Translations under genes and position numbers: made by a program | Source of the DNA: Bdellovibrionales bacterium | GTDB lineage: Bacteria; Bdellovibrionota; UBA1018 | DNA length: 5,272 bases | Assembly: GCA_018968995.1 (NCBI GenBank) | Contig: JAGWZD010000169.1 | Span: forward strand, 1-5,272 | Reading direction: 5' to 3' | Shown here: positions 1 through 5,272 of the stretch, one piece after another | Layout: the number at the start of each line of letters is the position of its first letter | Position numbering within the stretch: position 1 is the stretch's first letter | The notes under the pieces: model-generated | The model's input: the letters and a program-made list of their open reading frames with translations, nothing else | The model's database searches: none | Told to the model about the DNA's origin: nothing

Positions 1-19
1 GACCACACGTGGGTTGGCC

Positions 20-25
20 TATAAT
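20..25 (+). promoter_or_regulatory. Candidate -10 hexamer (TATAAT)
   Basis: This is an exact match to the sigma-70 -10 consensus. A -35 box at the usual 16-18 base spacing would fall at or beyond the left edge, so it cannot be judged, and there is no extended -10 TG. If real, it would give a leader of roughly 170 bases before the acyltransferase gene. A single hexamer match is weak evidence. Confidence 0.2.
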
Positions 26-157
26 CTCTCAAGAGCGCGTTTACACTCCGGCTCTCATGGACTCAGCAATTACTCGCGCTCGAAAACAGTGGGCGTCAGC
101 ATTCGAAAGGGTGTGGCACTCGTCATCGTTCCGTCACAACGGGGCCGGCTAGACGTA

Positions 158-184
158 ACAAGCGTTTGAATTTCAACGGCTTGT
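158..184. promoter_or_regulatory. Operator-like near-palindrome upstream of the acyltransferase gene
   Basis: The 27-base dyad is centred on T171. The outer arms ACAAGC (158-163) and GCTTGT (179-184) are perfect reverse complements. So are the inner arms TTGAA (166-170) and TTCAA (172-176). Only the pairs 164/178 and 165/177 mismatch, so 11 of 13 pairs fit. The single-base centre makes a tight RNA hairpin unlikely, while a dimeric DNA-binding protein site fits well. It ends 20 bases before the first start codon and overlaps the weak -35-like element at 166-171, a position suited to repression. TetR-type lipid regulators bind dyads of similar size, but I cannot assign a regulator. Confidence 0.4.
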
Positions 185-193
185 CGGTAGACT
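166..193 (+). promoter_or_regulatory. Weak sigma-70-like promoter candidate
   Basis: TTGAAT (166-171) matches four of six bases of the -35 consensus. TAGACT (188-193) matches four of six of the -10 consensus, with a 16-base spacer. Transcription would start near 200, almost at the ATG at 204, giving a nearly leaderless mRNA. That would agree with the lack of a good Shine-Dalgarno sequence before 204. Matches of this quality are common by chance, so this is a candidate only. Confidence 0.2.
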
Positions 194-203
194 TCTTCTA
201 TCC

Positions 204-1943
204 ATGTCCATGTCCACGTCCGATCTCACCCCAGCGACGCATTCGCCTCAGTTGAGTACCCCATTGGTGGGATTCTCTTCTATTCGTGAACGGATTCTAG
301 AGAACGTGGTTCAGCGCACCATGGCCGAATTTTCATCGAATTCGCTCGATTTAGTTCTCGGAGAGGCCCTCTATCAAGAGCGACTCCGGATCAAGCGTGG
401 TCGAGATAACCTCTTCACCCGCGGTCGTAGCAAACGAGATAAGCAGATGCTCTCGGCGATTCAGAAGGGTCTACTTCGTCCCCCGGGGCAGGTCGATCGT
501 CATGAATTGCTGCGAGTCATGACCGCTCATTTTGCCGAAGAAATTGGAGGAAGGTTTGACACCCGAATCTATGATTTCACCACCGGAATGCTTCCGATTT
601 TTTTCAATTGGCTTTTAAATGCCGCAAGCCTTCAGCAGTTTAATCCTAAGAAGCAACGAGATCTGATTCACAATCAGCTGATCATCAACGGAGAAGTGGA
701 TCATCTTCGAGCACTGGCTCAGCATGGAACGATTCTTCTGGTGCCCACCCATCAAAGTAATATCGACAGCGTGCTCATCGGTTTTATTAATTACCTTTTA
801 GAGCTACCTCCGTTTTCATATGGAGCTGGCTTAAATCTTTTTAATAACCCGATCTTGAGTTTTTTTATGAGCCATCTGGGCTCGTATACAGTGGATCGAC
901 GCAAAGGGAATGCGATCTACAAGAACACTCTGAAAAATTATAGCACCGCCATCTTGCGTGAAGGTGTTCACTCGATTTTCTTTCCTGGTGGTGGCCGATC
1001 CAGGAGTGGTGCGATTGAGAGTAAGTTAAAGCTCGGCCTTCTCGGTACGGCACTTGAGGCTCAAACAGAGAATCTGATTGCGGGATCCGCAAAGCCAAAC
1101 GTGTACATTGTTCCGATGGTGATGAGCTACCATTACGTCCTCGAAGCAGGGTCGCTTATTGAGGACTACTTGGCGGAAGCGGGCAAACATCGGTTCATTA
1201 TTACTGATGACGAGTCTTTTCAGCCCATCAAGGTGGGCAGATTCTTTTGGAAGGCCTTTACTCAGCACTCAAAGATCACCGTTCGAATTGGACGCCCCTT
1301 GGATGTCTTTGGCAATTTCGTCGATGAAGCTGGACGCTCTATTGGCCCCAATGGAACCACGGTCGATCCTAGGAAATGGCTCACCACCCGGGGAGTTCTT
1401 TGTAAAAATGCTCAGCGCGATCGAGAGTATGTTCTCGGACTTGGCGCGAAAATTTCGGAGAGATTCCATCGCGAGAATACAGTCCTTTCTTCTCATTTGG
1501 TGGCCTTTTCGTATTTCGAGGCCCTGCGGCAGCAGTATCCCCATCTCGATCTTTTTCGCTTTCTTCGTTTGTCCCGTGAGCAGCGAGTATTGCCGCTTTC
1601 AAAATTTTTAGAGTTTGCTGAGCAACAGAGGTCAGAGATTCTCAAGAAAGCGCTTCATCGCGAGCTCTATGTTTGTCCCGAGCTGACCATGCAGGACTCG
1701 CAAGGCGACTCGTTTCACGGCGAGCGAGTTCTTCCAGCGTGGATTCGTGAGGGCGTCCGTCAGCTCGGGCAATTGCATGATGCAGCAGTGGTGCGCATTG
1801 ATGGGGATGAAGTATTTACCGATGATCTGACCCTAGTTTATTACTACCGTAATCGGTTAGCAGGCTACGGTTTATCGATTCGAGCATCCGAACTCAAAGG
1901 ACAATTACAGGGGACTCATGACCGAAAAGGATTTTTGGCGTAA
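204..1943 (+). CDS. plsB: PlsB-type glycerol-3-phosphate acyltransferase-like protein
   Basis: The 579-residue protein has the four acyltransferase blocks in order. Block I is HQSNID with the catalytic HX4D pair H183/D188. Block II is the GSYTVDRR region with R232/R233 followed by GN. Block III is FPGGGRSRSG (260-269). Block IV is IVPMVMSYHYVLE (302-314). The GLNLFNNP stretch before block II and a C-terminal YYYRNRL (546-552) match PlsB rather than short PlsC enzymes. Family members transfer an acyl chain to the sn-1 position of glycerol-3-phosphate at the inner membrane, starting phospholipid synthesis. The protein is shorter than E. coli PlsB (about 807 residues). Block III is odd: the usual Glu before GGRSR is Gly262, and the FP is PlsC-like, so another glycerolipid substrate is possible. 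The start is uncertain: ATG at 204 and 210 are both in frame, an in-frame TAA lies at 156-158, and neither ATG has a convincing ribosome binding site. The 3' end overlaps gpsA, whose product would supply the substrate. Confidence 0.78.
   Translation: MSMSTSDLTPATHSPQLSTPLVGFSSIRERILENVVQRTMAEFSSNSLDLVLGEALYQERLRIKRGRDNLFTRGRSKRDKQMLSAIQKGLLRPPGQVDRHELLRVMTAHFAEEIGGRFDTRIYDFTTGMLPIFFNWLLNAASLQQFNPKKQRDLIHNQLIINGEVDHLRALAQHGTILLVPTHQSNIDSVLIGFINYLLELPPFSYGAGLNLFNNPILSFFMSHLGSYTVDRRKGNAIYKNTLKNYSTAILREGVHSIFFPGGGRSRSGAIESKLKLGLLGTALEAQTENLIAGSAKPNVYIVPMVMSYHYVLEAGSLIEDYLAEAGKHRFIITDDESFQPIKVGRFFWKAFTQHSKITVRIGRPLDVFGNFVDEAGRSIGPNGTTVDPRKWLTTRGVLCKNAQRDREYVLGLGAKISERFHRENTVLSSHLVAFSYFEALRQQYPHLDLFRFLRLSREQRVLPLSKFLEFAEQQRSEILKKALHRELYVCPELTMQDSQGDSFHGERVLPAWIREGVRQLGQLHDAAVVRIDGDEVFTDDLTLVYYYRNRLAGYGLSIRASELKGQLQGTHDRKGFLA
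1896..1914 (+). promoter_or_regulatory. Ribosome binding region of gpsA inside the upstream gene
   Basis: AGGGGA at 1909-1914 lies only 3 bases before the ATG at 1918, which is tight. AAAGGA at 1896-1901 is 16 bases away, which is far. Both sit inside the acyltransferase coding sequence. No other start fits the GpsA N-terminus, so translation probably depends partly on ribosomes arriving from the upstream gene. Confidence 0.4.
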
Positions 1944-2946
1944 ATCGCAGGTCACCGTTGTTGGTGGCGGCAGCTGGGGAATTATCTTGGCTCAGTTGGC
2001 TTCAGCCAACTGCCAGGAGGTCCGATTGTGGGTGCGCGATGAAGCGCAGGCCCGCGCCATTAATTCAACCCGTACCAGTCCAAAATATCTTTTAGGCACA
2101 AGCCTTCCTGCGAACATTCGGGCCATGGTCGAGCCAGAGCGGGCTCTTGCTGTTGGCGAGGGCGGTGTTTCAGCAGTGATTTGGGCTCTTCCTTCTTCAG
2201 TCGCGCGTGAGCAGGCCCGCGCGTTTGCGGAACACTTTCAAGGTAGTGAGATGCTCATTCACGCGACCAAAGGAATCGAAGCAGGGTCGCTCAAAAGAAT
2301 TTCTGAGGTTCTGAGAGAAGAGCTTCCTTGTGCTCGGGTCGGCGTGATTAGTGGACCTAACCTCGCTGCTGAGATTGCTCGGGGTGAGCCTGCAGCGACT
2401 GTAGTTGCATCGAACTACCAGGACGTGATCGAGGCGGGCCAAGAGCTTCTCAGTACGTCGAAGTTTCGAGTGTATTCGTCCACCGACATGATTGGGGTGG
2501 AGTGGGCGGGGACCTTAAAAAATATCCTTGCGATAGCAGCCGGAGCTCTCGATGCCCTGGGGATGGGGTGGAATGCTCGAGCAATGCTTATCACCCGAGG
2601 ATTGGCTGAGATGGTTCGCTTCGGGGTCGCCATGGGGGGCGAGACCCAAACGTTTCTGGGCCTGGCCGGTATGGGTGATCTGATGGCCACTTGCGGAAGC
2701 CCTCTCTCGAGGAACTACCAAGTGGGGGCTGCCCTGGCCAAGGGCGAGTCGATCGACTCTATCCTTGCTCGGTTGGGAGCTACCGCTGAGGGTGTCCGGA
2801 CGGTGAGCACGGTGCGGGATTTCGCGGTCGAGCGCAGGATTTCCATGCCCATTTCTGAGGGTGTTTACGAGCTGGTGATGGGCAAGCTCAGCGTGCGTGA
2901 AGCCATGGAAAGGCTCATGACTCGTCCTCTGGTTTCAGAATTTTAA
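1918..2946 (+). CDS. gpsA: Glycerol-3-phosphate dehydrogenase [NAD(P)+]
   Basis: This cytosolic enzyme reduces dihydroxyacetone phosphate to sn-glycerol-3-phosphate with NAD(P)H, providing the phospholipid backbone. The 342-residue length is normal for the family. The Rossmann nucleotide-binding loop is GGGSWG (16-21), followed by HATKGIE with K118 and SGPNLAAE (145-152). The catalytic-region GTLKN carries the conserved Lys201. TRGLAEM (226-232) follows, then GLAGMGDL with D254, SRN (264-266) and the AEGVRTV segment with E291. All key positions are present. Mild departures are VEWAG where VELGG is usual, and Trp218 in GMGWNARA where Asp is common. The start is ATG 1918, which places the nucleotide-binding loop at the usual distance from the N-terminus. 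The gene overlaps the acyltransferase by 26 bases in another frame, and ribE begins 21 bases after its stop. Confidence 0.96.
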   Translation: MTEKDFWRKSQVTVVGGGSWGIILAQLASANCQEVRLWVRDEAQARAINSTRTSPKYLLGTSLPANIRAMVEPERALAVGEGGVSAVIWALPSSVAREQARAFAEHFQGSEMLIHATKGIEAGSLKRISEVLREELPCARVGVISGPNLAAEIARGEPAATVVASNYQDVIEAGQELLSTSKFRVYSSTDMIGVEWAGTLKNILAIAAGALDALGMGWNARAMLITRGLAEMVRFGVAMGGETQTFLGLAGMGDLMATCGSPLSRNYQVGAALAKGESIDSILARLGATAEGVRTVSTVRDFAVERRISMPISEGVYELVMGKLSVREAMERLMTRPLVSEF

Positions 2947-2951
2947 AGACT

Positions 2952-2966
2952 AAGCTAAGAGAGCTT
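2952..2966 (+). promoter_or_regulatory. Small hairpin presenting the ribE ribosome binding site
   Basis: AAGCT (2952-2956) and AGCTT (2962-2966) are perfect reverse complements around a five-base loop. The purine-rich AAGAGAG (2957-2963), the only Shine-Dalgarno-like sequence before the ATG at 2968, fills the loop and enters the 3' arm. A five-pair stem is weak and has no T-tract after it, so it is not a terminator. At most it could tune ribE translation. Confidence 0.2.
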
Positions 2967-2967
2967 C

Positions 2968-3576
2968 ATGTTCACAGGAATTGTTACGGCTGTTGCTCCA
3001 CTTCTACGTGTGGAGGCGCTTTCGCAAGGCAGTAGACTCATCTTGAGAAACCCCTACGGGAAGCTCGATTTGGGCGAGAGTATTGCTCTCAACGGAGCTT
3101 GTATGACCGTGGAGGGCTTTAGCGAAGGCGCGGCCGGCGAAATGTCGTTTTTCGTGAGTCCAGAGAGCCTCCGGCGCACGAATTTAGGGTTCCTGACCGC
3201 AGGGCAGAAGGTCAATCTGGAGAGGGCTTTGCCGGCTTCAGGCCGTCTGTCGGGGCATATCGTCCAAGGGCACGTGGATGGGTTGGCGAAGCTGGTGGAG
3301 TGTCGTCCCGAGGGTCAAGCCTGGCGACTGGAGTTCGACCTGCCCCAGGATCTGGCTCGCTATTGTGTGGAGAAGGGCTCGATTTGCTTGGATGGGGTGA
3401 GCCTGACGATCAACCAGATTCTTCCCCCGGGCAACCGGCTATGGATACAGGTGATCCCCCACACCTGGGAGAACACCCATTTTCATGAACGCCGGGTGGG
3501 GGATCGCTTGAACCTTGAAGTCGATATCCTGGCGAAGTACGTAGAGGGACTATGTCGCCCTCATCTCAGCCAGTGA
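2968..3576 (+). CDS. ribE: Riboflavin synthase, alpha chain
   Basis: This cytosolic enzyme dismutates two molecules of 6,7-dimethyl-8-ribityllumazine into riboflavin and the pyrimidinedione that lumazine synthase reuses. The 202-residue protein opens with the diagnostic MFTGIV and shows the family's two tandem lumazine-binding barrels. The first has [13 protein letters not shown] (36-48, including C45 and T47). [11 protein letters not shown] (95-105, with H97 and H102) opens the second, followed by [14 protein letters not shown] (136-149, with S145), IPHTWENT (163-170) and the C-terminal VDILAKYVE (185-193, with D186). Length and motif spacing match the E. coli enzyme. The ATG at 2968 is fixed by MFTGIV. 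The gene follows gpsA by 21 bases, too little room for a separate promoter with a riboswitch, and its last 25 bases overlap the start of ribBA. Confidence 0.97.
   Translation: MFTGIVTAVAPLLRVEALSQGSRLILRNPYGKLDLGESIALNGACMTVEGFSEGAAGEMSFFVSPESLRRTNLGFLTAGQKVNLERALPASGRLSGHIVQGHVDGLAKLVECRPEGQAWRLEFDLPQDLARYCVEKGSICLDGVSLTINQILPPGNRLWIQVIPHTWENTHFHERRVGDRLNLEVDILAKYVEGLCRPHLSQ
3543..3549 (+). promoter_or_regulatory. Ribosome binding site of ribBA inside ribE
   Basis: AGAGGGA lies inside the ribE coding sequence and ends only 2 bases before the ATG at 3552, closer than usual. An in-frame GTG at 3573 overlaps the ribE stop but has no Shine-Dalgarno sequence at all, so the ATG is preferred. The DHBP synthase domain begins near residue 13, so either start would leave the enzyme intact. 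Confidence 0.45.
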
Positions 3577-4793
3577 ATTCCTCGAAAACAATCGCAGAGG
3601 CAGTGGAGCAAATCCGCAATGGGCGGATGGTGGTGCTCGTGGATGACGAGGACCGGGAGAACGAGGGCGATCTTGTTCTAGCTGCCGAGCTCGCTACTCC
3701 TGAGGCGATCAACTTTATGGCGCTTCATGCTCGCGGACTAATCTGCCTGGCGATGGAGGCCAAGCGAATCGATGAGCTCGAGCTCCCGATGATGGCACCT
3801 AAAAACGGCTCTCCTCGGCAGACGGCTTTCACGGTTTCTATTGAAGCCAAAGAAGGAGTCACTACTGGGATCTCGGCTGCTGACCGAGCGCGGACGATTC
3901 GAGTAGCAGTAGACCCGAATTCTCGTTCGAGCGATCTCGTGTCGCCAGGTCATGTTTTTCCGCTTCGCGCGCAGGATGGGGGAGTCTTAGTTCGTGCAGG
4001 GCACACCGAAGGATCTGTGGACCTGGTGCGAATGTCCGGTTTGAAAGCCGCGGCCGTGATTTGCGAAATCATGAACCCAGATGGAACCATGGCCCGTCTT
4101 CCAGACCTAAAAGAGTTCGCTCGAAAACATTCGCTCCCCATTGTGAGCATCCGAGATGTCATCGCGACGCGTATGGAGCAAGAGAGGTTAGTGCAAGAAG
4201 TGGCCTGCACAAAGCTTCCCTCTCAGTTTGGCGAGGAAGAGTTCGACTTGCATGCGTTTCAGAGTGTGGTCGATGGTTCTGAGCATTTGGCGCTGGTTCA
4301 TGGAAAATTGGAAGCGGGCAAACCAGTCCTGGTTCGCGTTCATTCGGAATGCTTAACCGGCGATGCACTGGGTTCACTTCGTTGTGACTGTGGACCTCAG
4401 CTGCAAGCGGCAATGAAGCAGATTTCTGAGTCTGAGTCTGGAGTGCTGATCTACATGCGTCGGCATGAGGGGCGCGGCATTGGCCTGGTGAATAAGCTCA
4501 AAGCATACGCCCTTCAAGATCAGGGCATGGATACGGTCGAGGCCAATCGACATCTTGGTTTTAAAGAAGATCTTCGTCATTACGGAATTGGCGCACAAAT
4601 TCTTAGGGCTCTTGGGGTGACGGACATTCGGTTGCTCACGAATAATCCCAGAAAAATTGTCGGATTAGACGGGTATGGACTGAATATTGTGGAGCGCGTG
4701 GCTATTGAGGTTCCCTCAAATCAGCACAACGAGAAGTACCTTCGTACGAAACAGCAAAAGCTAGGTCACCATCTTGAGGTCAAAAAGAAATGA
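3552..4793 (+). CDS. ribBA: Bifunctional DHBP synthase / GTP cyclohydrolase II
   Basis: This 413-residue fusion carries both entry enzymes of riboflavin synthesis. The N-terminal RibB domain (about 13-205) makes 3,4-dihydroxy-2-butanone 4-phosphate from ribulose 5-phosphate. It shows [11 protein letters not shown] (31-41), TTGISAADR (104-112), GHVFPL (133-138), the GHTE motif with His151, and [12 protein letters not shown] (171-182). The C-terminal RibA domain (about 206-400) opens the GTP ring. It shows the zinc cysteines C267, C278 and C280 (C-X10-C-X-C), HEGRGIGL with His305 and catalytic-type Arg308, [15 protein letters not shown] and a C-terminal [10 protein letters not shown]. No expected signature is missing in either domain, so both activities should be functional, unlike the RibBA proteins that have lost one half. 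The gene overlaps ribE by 25 bases and ends in an ATGA overlap with ribH. Confidence 0.97.
   Translation: MSPSSQPVNSSKTIAEAVEQIRNGRMVVLVDDEDRENEGDLVLAAELATPEAINFMALHARGLICLAMEAKRIDELELPMMAPKNGSPRQTAFTVSIEAKEGVTTGISAADRARTIRVAVDPNSRSSDLVSPGHVFPLRAQDGGVLVRAGHTEGSVDLVRMSGLKAAAVICEIMNPDGTMARLPDLKEFARKHSLPIVSIRDVIATRMEQERLVQEVACTKLPSQFGEEEFDLHAFQSVVDGSEHLALVHGKLEAGKPVLVRVHSECLTGDALGSLRCDCGPQLQAAMKQISESESGVLIYMRRHEGRGIGLVNKLKAYALQDQGMDTVEANRHLGFKEDLRHYGIGAQILRALGVTDIRLLTNNPRKIVGLDGYGLNIVERVAIEVPSNQHNEKYLRTKQQKLGHHLEVKKK
4776..4779 (+). promoter_or_regulatory. Ribosome binding site of ribH
   Basis: GAGG lies 10 bases before the ATG at 4790, inside the end of ribBA, and is followed by an A-rich stretch. 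The ATGA at 4790-4793 joins the ribH start to the ribBA stop, a classic arrangement for translational coupling. This is a well-placed site that supports the chosen ribH start. Confidence 0.55.
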
Positions 4794-5272
4794 AAACTCG
4801 AGCGCCGGAGTCTCTTGAATCGTTGCTAAAGTCCAAGAAACCTCGTGTTGCGATTTTGCGAAGTCGTTTTAATGAGGAAATCACTGGTGGGCTTTTAGCT
4901 GGGGCTAAGAGGTATCTTTCGGATCGAGCGATTCCCTTCTCAGATGGCACTCAGCTTTTTTTCGCTCCGGGAGCTTACGAAACTCCTCTTCTCGCTCAGT
5001 CCATTGCAAAAACTGGAAAGTTCGATGTGGTGGTCTGCTTGGGCTGCGTCATCAAGGGCGATACCGCTCATTTTGAGTTCATTAGTCTTGGGGCGACCAT
5101 TGGGATGACCCAGGCGACCCTCTCCACTGGGGTTCCTATTACTTTTGGAATCTTGACGACCTATGATTCTGAACAGGCCAGAAAACGAAGTGCTGACGAC
5201 GCTCACAATAAGGGAATCGAAGCGGCTGCGGCAGGGGTAGAGGCTTGGGCAGAACTTCAACGGATCCAGGCG
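4790..5272 (+). CDS. ribH: 6,7-dimethyl-8-ribityllumazine synthase (3' end cut by window)
   Basis: The enzyme condenses DHBP (the RibB product) with the ribitylaminopyrimidine made downstream of RibA and RibD, giving the substrate of riboflavin synthase. The frame runs open for 161 codons to the window edge with no stop. Visible family motifs are SRFNEEI (25-31, including F27), PGAYETP (60-66, with E64), [14 protein letters not shown] (84-97, with H94 at the catalytic His position), FGILTT (119-124), SEQARKR (127-133, with R133 aligned to the phosphate-contact Arg) and NKG (140-142). E. coli RibH, at 156 residues, ends at the equivalent point, so probably only a few codons are missing. Departures are Lys89 where VIRG is usual, and DDAHNKG where TKAGNKG is common. 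By analogy with other bacteria, nusB may follow. Confidence 0.95.
   Translation, partial: MKTRAPESLESLLKSKKPRVAILRSRFNEEITGGLLAGAKRYLSDRAIPFSDGTQLFFAPGAYETPLLAQSIAKTGKFDVVVCLGCVIKGDTAHFEFISLGATIGMTQATLSTGVPITFGILTTYDSEQARKRSADDAHNKGIEAAAAGVEAWAELQRIQA

Larger units (their letters stand above)
1..203. other. Upstream region without a recognised gene
   Basis: I recognise no gene here. Two + strand frames are open from the left edge, one ending at a TGA at 167-169 and the other at a TAG at 150-152. Either could be the tail of an upstream gene, but neither short translation resembles a protein family I know, and two overlapping open frames of about 50 codons carry little weight. On the reverse strand stops interrupt all frames. 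There is no tRNA-like or rRNA-like segment and no FMN-riboswitch-like segment. The region probably carries the transcription and translation signals for the gene starting at 204, described separately. Confidence 0.5.

Noticed and set aside
40..45. TTTACA resembles a -35 box.
   Set aside because: No acceptable -10 hexamer lies 16-18 bases downstream.
33..81. GAGCGCG (33-39) and CGCGCTC (75-81) form a perfect 7-base inverted repeat.
   Set aside because: The loop is 35 bases, no T-tract follows, and a short GC-rich match like this is plausible by chance. It is not a convincing terminator or riboswitch stem.
598..604. A T7 run here, and another at 860-866, as possible slippage sites or terminators.
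   Set aside because: No GC-rich hairpin precedes them, and the acyltransferase reading frame is intact on both sides.
1159..1611. A 150-codon + strand frame inside the acyltransferase gene.
   Set aside because: It lies wholly within a gene whose own frame carries the conserved motifs. The alternative translation resembles no family I know and has no ribosome binding site I can support.
3300..3488. A 62-codon + strand frame inside ribE.
   Set aside because: It falls inside the second barrel of riboflavin synthase, where the main frame is clearly constrained.
4425..4440. TCTGAG direct repeat.
   Set aside because: It simply encodes a Ser-Glu-Ser-Glu stretch in the RibA domain of RibBA. It is too short to be a functional repeat.
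4940..5260. A 106-codon reverse-strand open frame across ribH.
   Set aside because: It is antisense to a strongly conserved ribH frame with full motifs, and its translation is unlike any known protein.
1..5272. CRISPR arrays, insertion sequences, integrase sites, tRNA genes or defence genes.
   Set aside because: No regularly spaced repeats, transposase-like frames, terminal inverted repeats or tRNA cloverleaf signals were seen on either strand.

Overview
The window is a compact, single-strand bacterial gene cluster: five consecutive genes, all on the + strand, with almost no space between them. They are a PlsB-type glycerolipid acyltransferase, gpsA (glycerol-3-phosphate dehydrogenase), ribE (riboflavin synthase), ribBA (bifunctional DHBP synthase / GTP cyclohydrolase II) and ribH (lumazine synthase, whose stop codon lies beyond the right edge). 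Moderate GC content, a PlsB-type (not PlsY-type) acyltransferase and the ribE-ribBA-ribH order point to a Gram-negative bacterium. A Bdellovibrionota or other former deltaproteobacterial origin is possible, but that is inference from gene style and is not shown by any marker here.

Layout. Bases 1-203 hold no gene I recognise. They contain a perfect -10-like TATAAT at the extreme left and, just before the first gene, a 27-base near-palindrome (158-184) that overlaps a weak promoter-like pair. The acyltransferase (204-1943) overlaps gpsA (1918-2946) by 26 bases. A 21-base gap leads to ribE (2968-3576), which overlaps ribBA (3552-4793) by 25 bases. ribBA overlaps ribH (4790 onward) by 4 bases in an ATGA junction. 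This packing strongly suggests one polycistronic mRNA with translational coupling.

How the genes work together. GpsA reduces dihydroxyacetone phosphate to sn-glycerol-3-phosphate, which a PlsB-type enzyme acylates as the first committed step of phospholipid synthesis, so the first two genes encode consecutive steps. The three rib genes supply GTP cyclohydrolase II, DHBP synthase, lumazine synthase and riboflavin synthase. The RibD deaminase/reductase is absent from the window, as is the intermediate phosphatase, and no FMN riboswitch is visible.

I looked for a novel system and did not find one: the gene content is core metabolism. The items most worth a second look are the operator-like dyad at 158-184, the non-canonical acyltransferase block III (Glu replaced by Gly), and the joining of lipid and flavin genes in one overlapping array.
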